The notes below the pieces were generated by a model. The model had not been told where the DNA came from. It saw only the letters and a program-made list of their open reading frames with translations, and ran no database searches. Of a DNA stretch of 64,000 nt, positions 43,838 to 51,891 are shown piece by piece (positions within the stretch are counted from its first letter, which is position 1; every line of letters starts with the position of its first letter). This DNA comes from UBA1562 sp041653955 (GTDB lineage: Bacteria; Omnitrophota; Gorgyraeia; Gygaellales; Profunditerraquicolaceae): the NCBI GenBank assembly GCA_041653955.1, contig JBAZEH010000005.1:3508-67507 (forward strand). Direction: 5' to 3'. Made by a program: the position numbers and the translations under genes.

Positions 43838-44866
43838 TTATTTCTGCGGATAAATGATTACTTTTATGGATCCTTGGGCCCCTACAACAAGTTTAAATCC
43901 CTCCCCTGTCCCGGATAAATTAAAACGGTGCGTAATCATATCACGGATATTTAATTTATGCCCCGCGATCAGGCCAAGCGCTTCTTTATAATCAGAAGGG
44001 CTCCCCGCGTATGAACTCGTAAGGGTTATTTCGGTGCGCCAGAATATCTTATTGAAATCAAACGGGATCTCTCTGTCTTTATCCGTAGGGGCAAAAAAGA
44101 GGATAGTCCCGCCGCGTTCAACAGACCCCAGCGCCTGCTGAATAGCAGAAGGCGCCCCCGCGGTCACTATTACCAGGTCCGCGAGCCTGCCCTGGTTCAA
44201 CCCGCGTAATATATCGGCAGAATAATCTTTGGCGTTTATGGCCCTATCCGCTCCAAATCTCTCGGCTGCCTTAAGGCGGTAATCCGCTATATCGGTGGCT
44301 ATGATCCTTGCCGCTCCGTTTACCCTGGCAAGATGTATATGCAATAACCCGGCGATACCGCTTCCTGCTACCAAAACATTCATTCCCTTTTTCAGGCCCG
44401 CTGTCCTCTGTCCCCTGATCACGCAGGCCAAAGGCTCGATAAAGGTAGCCTCATCAAAAGATACTGTATCAGGAAGAGAGAAAACTCCGCGATCCACGTT
44501 TATCCTGGGGAGACGGGAATATTCACAAAATCCTCCCGGATCAAAGTTAGTGCTGCGCAATGTATCGCAAACTGTTTCATGCCCGGATAAACAATAATTG
44601 CATTTTCCGCAAGGGACATGGTGCGCGCAGGCCACTCTGTCCCCCTTCTTATAATTATCTACACCCTCTCCGGCTTCTTCTATGACACCGGCTATCTCAT
44701 GCCCTAATACAAGGGGCGTGCGGTTTATGCGATACCACTCCATAACATCGCTGCCGCATATCCCTGACGCCTCAACCCGTATAACCAGTTCGCCCGGTCC
44801 CGCCTTGGGCTTAGGCATCTGTTCTATCCGTATATCGTTATTATTATAATAAACTGCCGCGCGCAT
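43838..44866 (-). CDS. Zinc-dependent MDR alcohol/polyol dehydrogenase
   Basis: 342 residues. Catalytic zinc ligands in GICGSDVMEWY and GHEIAGVIEEAG, structural zinc CGKCNYCLSGHETVC, and the Rossmann motif VLVAGSGIAGLLHI. The pattern fits the threonine/sorbitol/inosose dehydrogenase branch; substrate unknown. It is the first gene of the dehydrogenase-LsrF-thioredoxin/CcdA-DUF1573 unit, with a promoter nine bases from its ATG. It diverges from the GH94 gene. Confidence 0.92.
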   Translation of the reverse strand: MRAAVYYNNNDIRIEQMPKPKAGPGELVIRVEASGICGSDVMEWYRINRTPLVLGHEIAGVIEEAGEGVDNYKKGDRVACAHHVPCGKCNYCLSGHETVCDTLRSTNFDPGGFCEYSRLPRINVDRGVFSLPDTVSFDEATFIEPLACVIRGQRTAGLKKGMNVLVAGSGIAGLLHIHLARVNGAARIIATDIADYRLKAAERFGADRAINAKDYSADILRGLNQGRLADLVIVTAGAPSAIQQALGSVERGGTILFFAPTDKDREIPFDFNKIFWRTEITLTSSYAGSPSDYKEALGLIAGHKLNIRDMITHRFNLSGTGEGFKLVVGAQGSIKVIIYPQK

Positions 44867-44875
44867 AGTATTGAT

Positions 44876-44903
44876 ATTTTACCACCTATTTGGCGTTTTT
44901 CAA
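44876..44903 (-). promoter_or_regulatory. Promoter of the zinc dehydrogenase operon
   Basis: TTGAAA (44903-44898), 16-base spacer, TAAAAT (44881-44876). As at lysS, exactly nine bases, ending ACT, separate the -10 box from the ATG, so the transcript would be nearly leaderless. Confidence 0.65.
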
Positions 44904-44910
44904 CAAAAAG

Positions 44911-44946
44911 AGGGACACCCCTTCAGCCAAAGCTAAGGGTGTCCCT
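44911..44946. repeat. Hairpin repeat upstream of GH94 gene, inverted partner of 47681-47716
   Basis: AGGGACACCC (44911-44920) pairs with GGGTGTCCCT (44937-44946); the loop carries GCCAAAGCT. Its reverse complement matches the copy after the gene almost base for base, including AGCTTTGGC. The GH94 open frame can be read through it from TTG 44890, but that is surely not coding. Confidence 0.85.
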
Positions 44947-44955
44947 TTAAAAGGC

Positions 44956-47676
44956 TTGAAAAAGCAGTACGGATATGCTAAATTGTTAGCCAATATGAAT
45001 GAGCCACTCTGGAGATTTGTAGACGATAAAGGCACATTTATCTCTGAAAACGCCTCCCGGCTGAAAAGCCTTTATTTACCTCTCTGCAACTCCTTTCCTA
45101 TAATATCTTCTATCTCGCCTGACCTGCACGGGGATATAAAAACGGATTATAATTCTTACCTCCTTGAACCGGTATCCCGCGGCGGGCTATCTAATCTTAA
45201 AACAAGCCGTAACTTCTGGATATATATTAACCCGCGCAAGGCGTGGTCGGCAACCGGAGTATCCAAAGAGGCTAACCGTCTGGAAGACAAATTTACTTTA
45301 GAGGCAGGTTTATTGTGGCAAAAAGTAACCCGCCGGAACAAAAAGATCGGCTTAAGAGCTGAAATTACCTCTTTTGTCCCGGCCTCCGGAGAACCGGCAG
45401 AAATAATGCTCGTGGATATCACGAATATCTCCTCAAGGGCCGTAAAGTTCATACCCACAGCAGCCATACCTTTATTCGCGAGGTCCGCGCATAACCTGCA
45501 TGACCATCGCCATGTAACTTCTCTTCTGCAACGCGTACAAAAGGAAAAATACGGGGTGATCGTTAAACCCACCCTCATATTTGATGAATCGGGGCATAAA
45601 AAAAACCATACCTGCTATTTTGTCCTGGGCACGGACGGCAAACTCTCCTCGCCCCAATATATCTACTCTACGCAGGCAGAGTTCACCGGAGAATCAGGAG
45701 ACCTGGAAGCCCCCGAAGCAATATTAAAAAATATATTACCCGCCAAAAACAGCCATATACAAGGAAAGGAATCTATGGCTGGATTGCGCTTTAAGACCTG
45801 CGCTTTAAAACCTAAAGGAACAGTATCATATATTATAGTGATGGGCATAACAGAAGATAAATCCGGGGTCGGTAAAATATTCTCAAAATTCAATAATCCG
45901 GTTAAAATAAAAAAGGCGCTGGAAGAAAATAAAGCATATTGGCGGGAAATAAGTTCTTCTATCGCATTAAAAACAAAGGATACCGAAGCTGATAATTGGT
46001 TCAAGTGGGTGAATATCCAGCCGGTATTAAGGAAGATATCCGGCTGCTCCTTCCTGCCTGATTTTGATTACGGCAAGGGCGGCAAAGGCTGGCGCGACCT
46101 ATGGCAGGACTCCCTCTCCCTTATATTAAATAACCCCCGGGAAGTAAGGCCCTTATTGCTTAACAACTTCAGGGGCGTACGCATAGACGGCTCAAACGCC
46201 ACGATTATAGGGAAAAACTCCGGGGAGTTCATCGCTGACCGAAATAATATCAGCCGCGTATGGATGGACCATGGTATATGGCCGTTTATCACCACCCACC
46301 TTTATATTCATCAGACCGCTGATCTGGGAATACTATCAGAACAGACCCCCTATTTCAGGGACCGCCAGTTATCAAGAAGCAAGGAGTTGGACCCTGGCTG
46401 GAGCCCGGAACACGGTAATCTGCTTAAGGCCGGGAATAACGAGGTATATTACGGAACGGTGTTAGAGCATATTTTAGTGCAGAATTTAGTGCAATTCTTC
46501 AACGTCGGAGAGCATAACCATATTAGCCTTGAAGGAGCGGATTGGAACGACGGATTAGATATGGGATACAAACACGGGGAAAGCGTGGCTTTCAGCTGTA
46601 TGTACGCTCAGAATCTGGCGAGCCTCGCCCAGCTCCTGGAGCGCCTTGACACCGATAATGTGATCATTTTTAAAGAGCTGGCCGCGCTCATTGATTCCAT
46701 AACGCAGGGCGCGATAGATTATTCCGATGCCAAGGCAAAACGCGGGCTCCTGGAGAGATATTTCCGGGATATTAAATGCGGGGCATCTTTAGAAAAGATA
46801 ACTATACCAAGATCCGGACTGATCAAAGACCTGAACAATAAATCCGAGTGGATGCGCGCACACATAAAAAACAGCGAATGGTTAAAAGAAGGGTTTTTTA
46901 ACGGTTATTACAATAATGATAAGGAACGCCTGGAAGGGAATATCAACGGGGTAATACGCATGACACTGGCAGGCCAGGCCTTTGCGGTAATGAGCGGTAT
47001 CGCCGATAAAACACAGACCGGATCGCTTTTGAAAAATGTGGATCGGTATCTTAAAGACAAGAGATCCGGAGGAATTCATTTAAATACGGATTTTAAAAAA
47101 GAACAGCTTAATATGGGGAGGGCGTTCTCTTTTATTTATGGGGACAAGGAAAACGGGGCATTCTTCAGCCATATGTCGGTGATGTTCGCTTACGCCTTAT
47201 ACAAACAAGGATTCGCGCGGGAAGGTTTTGAGGTGCTGAACTCTATTTATAAGATGGCCGTGGACACTCCAAAAAGCAAGATATACCCCTGCCTTCCGGA
47301 ATATTTCAATGCCGAAGGCCGCGGCATGTACAGTTACCTGACAGGTTCAGCCAGTTGGTATATACTCACCTTATTGACTCAATCATTCGGAATAAGGGGT
47401 GAATATGGCGACCTTGTAATAGAACCTAAACTTACCTTTAAACAGTTCGGCCCCGATAAAAAGATCGCTATATCAACATCGTTCGCCGGTAAACCCCTGG
47501 AAGTAAGGTTTATAAATCCTGGCAGGAAAGATTTTGGAGTTTATTCCATAAATAAAGTAAGCATTAACTGGAAAACTATTGCTGAAAATATCAAGAAACC
47601 CCGCTTCTTAATACACCGCAGCCAGATCGCATCTTTATCAAATAATATCAATACTATTGAAGTAATATTGGATTAA
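44956..47676 (+). CDS. GH94-type glycoside phosphorylase (cellobiose/chitobiose phosphorylase-like)
   Basis: 906 residues from TTG 44956 (LKKQYGYAKL; ATG 44995 is the alternative). The frame opens at 44890 but that part is repeat sequence. An N-terminal beta-sandwich (to about residue 300) is followed by an alpha/alpha-barrel with GKGWRDLWQDSL and the general-acid Asp in EGADWNDGLDMGYKHGESV, then a C-terminal beta-sheet domain, the GH94 layout. Such enzymes reversibly phosphorolyse beta-linked disaccharides; specificity cannot be read. No transporter or mutase is adjacent, although a HAD phosphomutase-like gene lies 800 bases on. It is the only plus-strand gene for over 30 kb and is flanked by inverted repeats. 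Confidence 0.88.
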   Translation: MKKQYGYAKLLANMNEPLWRFVDDKGTFISENASRLKSLYLPLCNSFPIISSISPDLHGDIKTDYNSYLLEPVSRGGLSNLKTSRNFWIYINPRKAWSATGVSKEANRLEDKFTLEAGLLWQKVTRRNKKIGLRAEITSFVPASGEPAEIMLVDITNISSRAVKFIPTAAIPLFARSAHNLHDHRHVTSLLQRVQKEKYGVIVKPTLIFDESGHKKNHTCYFVLGTDGKLSSPQYIYSTQAEFTGESGDLEAPEAILKNILPAKNSHIQGKESMAGLRFKTCALKPKGTVSYIIVMGITEDKSGVGKIFSKFNNPVKIKKALEENKAYWREISSSIALKTKDTEADNWFKWVNIQPVLRKISGCSFLPDFDYGKGGKGWRDLWQDSLSLILNNPREVRPLLLNNFRGVRIDGSNATIIGKNSGEFIADRNNISRVWMDHGIWPFITTHLYIHQTADLGILSEQTPYFRDRQLSRSKELDPGWSPEHGNLLKAGNNEVYYGTVLEHILVQNLVQFFNVGEHNHISLEGADWNDGLDMGYKHGESVAFSCMYAQNLASLAQLLERLDTDNVIIFKELAALIDSITQGAIDYSDAKAKRGLLERYFRDIKCGASLEKITIPRSGLIKDLNNKSEWMRAHIKNSEWLKEGFFNGYYNNDKERLEGNINGVIRMTLAGQAFAVMSGIADKTQTGSLLKNVDRYLKDKRSGGIHLNTDFKKEQLNMGRAFSFIYGDKENGAFFSHMSVMFAYALYKQGFAREGFEVLNSIYKMAVDTPKSKIYPCLPEYFNAEGRGMYSYLTGSASWYILTLLTQSFGIRGEYGDLVIEPKLTFKQFGPDKKIAISTSFAGKPLEVRFINPGRKDFGVYSINKVSINWKTIAENIKKPRFLIHRSQIASLSNNINTIEVILD

Positions 47677-47680
47677 TTCG

Positions 47681-47739
47681 AGGGACACCCTTAGCTTTGG
47701 CAAAAAGGGTGTCCCTCGATTGGCAAAAAGGGTGTCCCT
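47681..47739. repeat. Hairpin repeat after GH94 gene with partial tandem duplication
   Basis: AGGGACACCC (47681-47690) pairs with GGGTGTCCCT (47707-47716). TGGCAAAAAGGGTGTCCCT then recurs at 47721-47739 after a CGATTGG joint. It lies between convergent stop codons and may work as a bidirectional terminator. Confidence 0.85.
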
Positions 47740-48460
47740 AATTGTCGGTGGACATGAAGGAGAGGTTTCTTTCAATGAACTCAATAAGTTTCTGTTGTAT
47801 GGCTGGTGAGATATTATGAAACTCGACCCCCATCCCGGGGTACGAGTGATGCTGGACCTGTTTATCCGGCAGCCAGACGACCTTAGCCTCAAGCTCTATC
47901 TCTTCCTGTTTAGGGGGGAGTCTTAACTTTAAAAGTATATGGTCCCCCAGCTTGAACTGGCCGCATCCATATATGTACGCCCCGATAGCGCTTAGGTTTA
48001 TAAGGTCCCCCTTAAAACAGGAGGCTGCCTTGCCATATCTCTCTTTAAGCTCTATTTTTATATCAATGGGGAGGCGCTTGAACCTGCGCCTTAACTGCAT
48101 CTTCTTGATATTTTCTATGATCTTGTCCTCTTTAAAGCTGTTCATCGCCAGGTCCTCGGTCCCGTAGATATCTATTACCCTGTCTAGCCCGGCAACGGAG
48201 AATACCCCTTTAAGATGCGCGGGGATATTAATGAATTTCATTCTACCGTTATTATTCGCGACCTCTTTATAAGCTATTACTATCACGGAGATACCCATAT
48301 AATCTATGAAATCAACCGCCTCAAAATTACATAGTATATCGGTATAGCCGTCGTGAATACACTGGCCTACCACCTCTACAAAATTAGCGGCATTCACGTC
48401 AATGCGCCCGGCTATATCAAGTATAACAACATTTCCCCTCTGCCTTGCCCTTATCTCCAT
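47738..48460 (-). CDS. STAS-PilZ two-domain protein
   Basis: 240 residues. Residues 1-110 are a STAS domain (VVILDIAGRIDVNAANFVEV, NFEAVDFIDYMGISVIVIA); the usual phosphorylatable Ser of DSSG is replaced in IDYMGI. Residues 125-235 form a PilZ domain with the c-di-GMP motifs RRRFKRLP (RxxxR) and NLSAIGAY (N/DxSxxG). It is soluble. It may convert c-di-GMP levels into a protein-protein output, without the classical phospho-switch. It is the last gene of the pflB unit, 12 bases after a HAD phosphatase, and its stop region meets the GH94 repeat. Confidence 0.88.
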   Translation of the reverse strand: MEIRARQRGNVVILDIAGRIDVNAANFVEVVGQCIHDGYTDILCNFEAVDFIDYMGISVIVIAYKEVANNNGRMKFINIPAHLKGVFSVAGLDRVIDIYGTEDLAMNSFKEDKIIENIKKMQLRRRFKRLPIDIKIELKERYGKAASCFKGDLINLSAIGAYIYGCGQFKLGDHILLKLRLPPKQEEIELEAKVVWLPDKQVQHHSYPGMGVEFHNISPAIQQKLIEFIERNLSFMSTDN

Positions 48461-48472
48461 GTTACCTCTTTC

Positions 48473-49141
48473 TTATAAAACACAGGTATTGTCAATTATA
48501 CCGCCGATATCTTCCAGCCCCTCAAGAATAATATCCGCGCTCTTAAGATATGCCGGCGGCAGGCTGGTCGCGAGGGCTATGCAAAACATACCCGCCCTCT
48601 TTGCCGATTCTATACCCAGGGGGGCGTTCTCTATCACCACGCACTCCCGCGGTTTACATCCGATAACCTCGGCAGCCCTTAAGTAGGGCGCCGGGTGAGG
48701 TTTGCTGTCTTTAAGCTGGTCCCCTGATACGATACAATCAAATAACCGCCGTATCTTTAGCGGCAATATCTTCCTTATCTCATCCGCGGGCGTCCCGGTG
48801 ACCAGGCCCAGGGGGTATCCTTTCTTCTTTAAACACAACAGGAACTCCTCGGTACCCTTAAAGATAAACCGCCTGAAATACTTCTTGAATATCTTCTGGC
48901 GGCTCGCGAATATCTTCTTTAAAAGCCTACGCGTCGGTTTTTTATTCGCGCGCCTTAAGAATACTTTCAGCGTCTTATCCCAATGCTCACCTTCTTTAGA
49001 ATAGATATCAAAACAGCTCAACCTTACCCCGAAAGGCCTTAAGGCCTCATACCAGGCGATAAAATGATACGGCATGGAATCAACGATAACTCCATCCATA
49101 TCGAATATGATCGCCTTTGGCTTGAATCCCAGTTTCTTCAA
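48473..49141 (-). CDS. HAD-superfamily hydrolase (beta-phosphoglucomutase-like)
   Basis: 222 residues. Motif I IIFDMDGVIVDSMPYHFIAW, motif II LVTGTPADE, the lysine in DQLKDSKPHPAPYL and motif IV region CVVIENAPLGIESAKRAG. The DMDGVIVDS and KPxPxxY pattern is that of the subfamily I beta-phosphoglucomutase/phosphatase group. A phosphomutase could act on glucose-1-phosphate from the GH94 phosphorylase, but sequence alone does not tell mutase from phosphatase. Confidence 0.9.
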   Translation of the reverse strand: MKKLGFKPKAIIFDMDGVIVDSMPYHFIAWYEALRPFGVRLSCFDIYSKEGEHWDKTLKVFLRRANKKPTRRLLKKIFASRQKIFKKYFRRFIFKGTEEFLLCLKKKGYPLGLVTGTPADEIRKILPLKIRRLFDCIVSGDQLKDSKPHPAPYLRAAEVIGCKPRECVVIENAPLGIESAKRAGMFCIALATSLPPAYLKSADIILEGLEDIGGIIDNTCVL

Positions 49142-49146
49142 TCTGT

Positions 49147-49902
49147 TTATCCTCCCAAGCTTACCTTAAAGATAGTCGCCGCTCCCAACATAATTATCAA
49201 TATCCCTATATACTTTTTTAACCTGTCCGAATAGATATTCTTTACAGTGAATGCGGCAACCGGAACGGCGCCGGTTGCAAACAATACCAGTATCCCTGTC
49301 AGCTTCCAGTCTATTGCCCTGCCGCTGGCGATATAGGCGAGAAAACCAACTAAACAGGTTATCGCTTCGCTAAAAGCCGTTATCCCAACTGCATTTTTGG
49401 CGTTTACCCCGGAGATCAGCTGACCGCCCATGACCAACGGCCCATACCCTCCTCCGGATATGCCTTTGTTGAAAGACGCCAGCAGGCTTATGCCGGCTAT
49501 TTTACGCCATGAGAAACGCATAGGCCTCTTGATCGTCGCCATTATTATAACGCCCATCATCAATACCAGGGTGCCTATATAAAGCGTAAGCATCCATTTG
49601 GGGATCCTTACCGCCACAAATACCGATACGATGACCCCCGCGGCGCTGATCAAACCGAGCAAAGAGGCTATCCTGAAATCGGAGGAACGAAAATTAAGAT
49701 CAACGTTACGCAGGTTATGATGGAATACGCACGCGGCGATATCCGTGAACAGTTGCGAAACCAATATAGCCGGCACGACCTTTAACGGCTCATGGCCCAT
49801 GATTATCAGGACAGGCGCCAGGGCAGTGCCATACCCCATGCCGAGGCCGGAGTCAAGATACTCGCTGATAAAAGTTATTATACCCGTCAATAAAAACAAC
49901 AT
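49147..49902 (-). CDS. TSUP-family (TauE/SafE) membrane transporter
   Basis: 251 residues with seven or eight membrane helices. LDSGLGMGYGTALAPVLIIM and FNKGISGGGYGPLVMGGQLI are the paired Gly-rich half-repeats of TauE/SafE (TSUP) proteins, which move sulfite, sulfoacetate or related organic and sulfur anions. The substrate is not predictable. It abuts the antiporter gene and lies in the pflB unit. Confidence 0.9.
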   Translation of the reverse strand: MLFLLTGIITFISEYLDSGLGMGYGTALAPVLIIMGHEPLKVVPAILVSQLFTDIAACVFHHNLRNVDLNFRSSDFRIASLLGLISAAGVIVSVFVAVRIPKWMLTLYIGTLVLMMGVIIMATIKRPMRFSWRKIAGISLLASFNKGISGGGYGPLVMGGQLISGVNAKNAVGITAFSEAITCLVGFLAYIASGRAIDWKLTGILVLFATGAVPVAAFTVKNIYSDRLKKYIGILIIMLGAATIFKVSLGG

Positions 49903-51120
49903 TTAAACCTTTATCTCGCCTGCTTTCTTAAGCGCCATCTTAGCAAATACCGGGCCTACGAGTTCATGTATTACCGTAGACCCTATCGTTATGCTGATTA
50001 TAAGATCGGCGATATCCGCGAAGGCAGTTTGCTGTTTTATCATAAGCGCCAATCCTATCACGATCCCGCCTTGCGGGATAAGGCCCCCTGCGGTGTACCT
50101 CCTGACTTTCTTCTCTGCCCCTGAAATGGAGGCGCCTATAAAAGAGCCGGCGGCCTTACCGAGCGCCCTGAAGATAAAAAAGAATACTACAAGTATGGCG
50201 CTCTTAGCCAGTATCCCGAAATTAAGGCTCATCCCGCTTAAGGTAAAGAATAATACGAATATCAATTCCTCCGGCCTCTCCAATATCATGAATATCTTCT
50301 CTCTTTCGGGATTAAAATTCACTACGATCGCCCCCATAGCCATCGTCGCAAGCAGTTCATCTGCCCCAATGAGCTGGGCAATACCATAACATAAAAATAA
50401 AAGCCCAAGGGTCGCCACAATAAATACCCCTTCGGTCTCTTTCCTTATAAAATAAGACACCTTATTGAATATGGACCCGAAAAGAATGCCTAATCCGACG
50501 CCCCCGAAAATGATGGCTGCCGGCTTTAATAATAAGGAATCCACGCTGAATGCCTTATGCAAAATAAGTGAACCGGCGACCACCACTGCCAGGCTGTAGT
50601 TGACTATCCCCAGGACATCATCCAATACCGAAACCCCCATTATCGTTGAGGTAACGTCGCCTTTGGCTTTATATTGATGGGTTACCGCGAGCGTCGCGGA
50701 AGGGTCAGTCGGAGAAGCCAAGGAAGCTAACAGCAGGCTTATCGGTATGAAAGTAGCGACCCAGGTCGCTTCTGATATGTGGATAAAAAAAGGAGATATC
50801 AGCAGGAAACCCGCCGCAACCGCGATAAAAGCAAGCTCCGCTTCCCAGGCGGTGATATAGAGTATAGTTTTGCCTAATTTTTTTATACCGGAGAGTAAAA
50901 GCGTCCCCCCTACCGAAAAAGTGATGAATGCCAGCGAAATATTCGTGATCAGCCCGGTATGGTTAGGGAAATCTTCGGGAATGAAGTGAAAAGAAGCGGG
51001 GTTCAAGATGACTCCGGCGATAATATATCCTGTTACCTTAGGGAGCCTGAACTTAACAGCGAGCTCGCCAAAGATAAATCCCGTTATGATAATAACGCCG
51101 ACTATAAGGATGGATTGCAT
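49903..51120 (-). CDS. CPA2-type sodium/proton or K+ antiporter (Kef-like membrane part)
   Basis: 405 residues from ATG 51120; the frame also has TTG 51156 directly after the pflA stop. About twelve membrane helices, with LPKVTGYIIAGVILNP, SLASPTDPSATLAVTHQ, SVLDDVLGIVNYSL (the ion-binding Asp pair is represented here by DD) and a C-terminal FTLSGMSLNF region. No TrkA/RCK domain follows. It probably exchanges H+ for Na+ or K+, which suits acid stress during formate production (inference). Confidence 0.88.
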   Translation of the reverse strand: MQSILIVGVIIITGFIFGELAVKFRLPKVTGYIIAGVILNPASFHFIPEDFPNHTGLITNISLAFITFSVGGTLLLSGIKKLGKTILYITAWEAELAFIAVAAGFLLISPFFIHISEATWVATFIPISLLLASLASPTDPSATLAVTHQYKAKGDVTSTIMGVSVLDDVLGIVNYSLAVVVAGSLILHKAFSVDSLLLKPAAIIFGGVGLGILFGSIFNKVSYFIRKETEGVFIVATLGLLFLCYGIAQLIGADELLATMAMGAIVVNFNPEREKIFMILERPEELIFVLFFTLSGMSLNFGILAKSAILVVFFFIFRALGKAAGSFIGASISGAEKKVRRYTAGGLIPQGGIVIGLALMIKQQTAFADIADLIISITIGSTVIHELVGPVFAKMALKKAGEIKV

Positions 51121-51156
51121 AAATAGTATTGTATATAAAAAGGCGCGATGCCGCAA

Positions 51157-51891
51157 CTAAATATATTGCAGCGCCCTTTTGATATCTTCGGATCTGGCTA
51201 CCCTGACATCTTTCAGCGGGTACTCCAATCCAAGATACTCCCACTTATGCTTTCCGAGGGTATGATATGGCAGGAATTCAAAATTAGACGCGTGGCGAAA
51301 ACCGCGGACCAGACTACCTAGCGCTTTTAAGTCCTTTTCTGTATCGTTGAGTCCGGGCGCAAGGACATAACGTATCCAATACGGCTTTTTGTTCTCTTCA
51401 AGCAAATTAATAAAATCCAACACCTGCTTTAGGTCTCTTGAGGTAATACGCTTGTGCAGATCCTTGTCTACCGACTTTATGTCTACAAGAAAAAGATCGG
51501 TTAACTCAAGAAGCGAAAACAGTTTATATTCATCCTGTGGGCGGTAAAAGGCGCCCGTGTCTATCGCGGTATGCACGCCCCGTTCTTTACAGAGGCAGAA
51601 TAACTCCTTCAGAAAATCCATTTGCAGCAATGGCTCGCCTCCGGAGACCGTTATGCCTCCTTTTGAGGAAATAATATACGGCATGCACTTATCCAGCTTC
51701 CTGACAACCTGTTCGGCGCTCATCTGCCTGCCTGCCCTTTCATTCCAGGTGTCGGGGTTATGGCAATACAAACAGCGCGCCAGGCAGCCCTGCATAAAAA
51801 GCACAAACCTTATCCCGGGGCCTTCGTGCGTGCCGAACGTCTCAAAAGAATGGATATTCCCTATAACGGTTTTACTCTTACATGCTTTCAT
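51157..51891 (-). CDS. pflA: Pyruvate formate-lyase activating enzyme
   Basis: 244 residues (E. coli 246). SAM cluster CLARCLYCHNPDTW, the N-terminal HSFETFGTHEGPGIRFVLF, GGITVSGGEPLLQ and the substrate loop EFLPYHTLGKHKW. It generates the glycyl radical on PflB. It overlaps the pflB stop by 14 bases and is in the same transcript. Confidence 0.96.
   Translation of the reverse strand: MKACKSKTVIGNIHSFETFGTHEGPGIRFVLFMQGCLARCLYCHNPDTWNERAGRQMSAEQVVRKLDKCMPYIISSKGGITVSGGEPLLQMDFLKELFCLCKERGVHTAIDTGAFYRPQDEYKLFSLLELTDLFLVDIKSVDKDLHKRITSRDLKQVLDFINLLEENKKPYWIRYVLAPGLNDTEKDLKALGSLVRGFRHASNFEFLPYHTLGKHKWEYLGLEYPLKDVRVARSEDIKRALQYI

Noticed and set aside
44890..44955. N-terminal extension of the GH94 protein (RDTPSAKAKGVPL)
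   Set aside because: It is only the translation of the hairpin repeat at 44911-44946 and begins at a TTG without a ribosome site.
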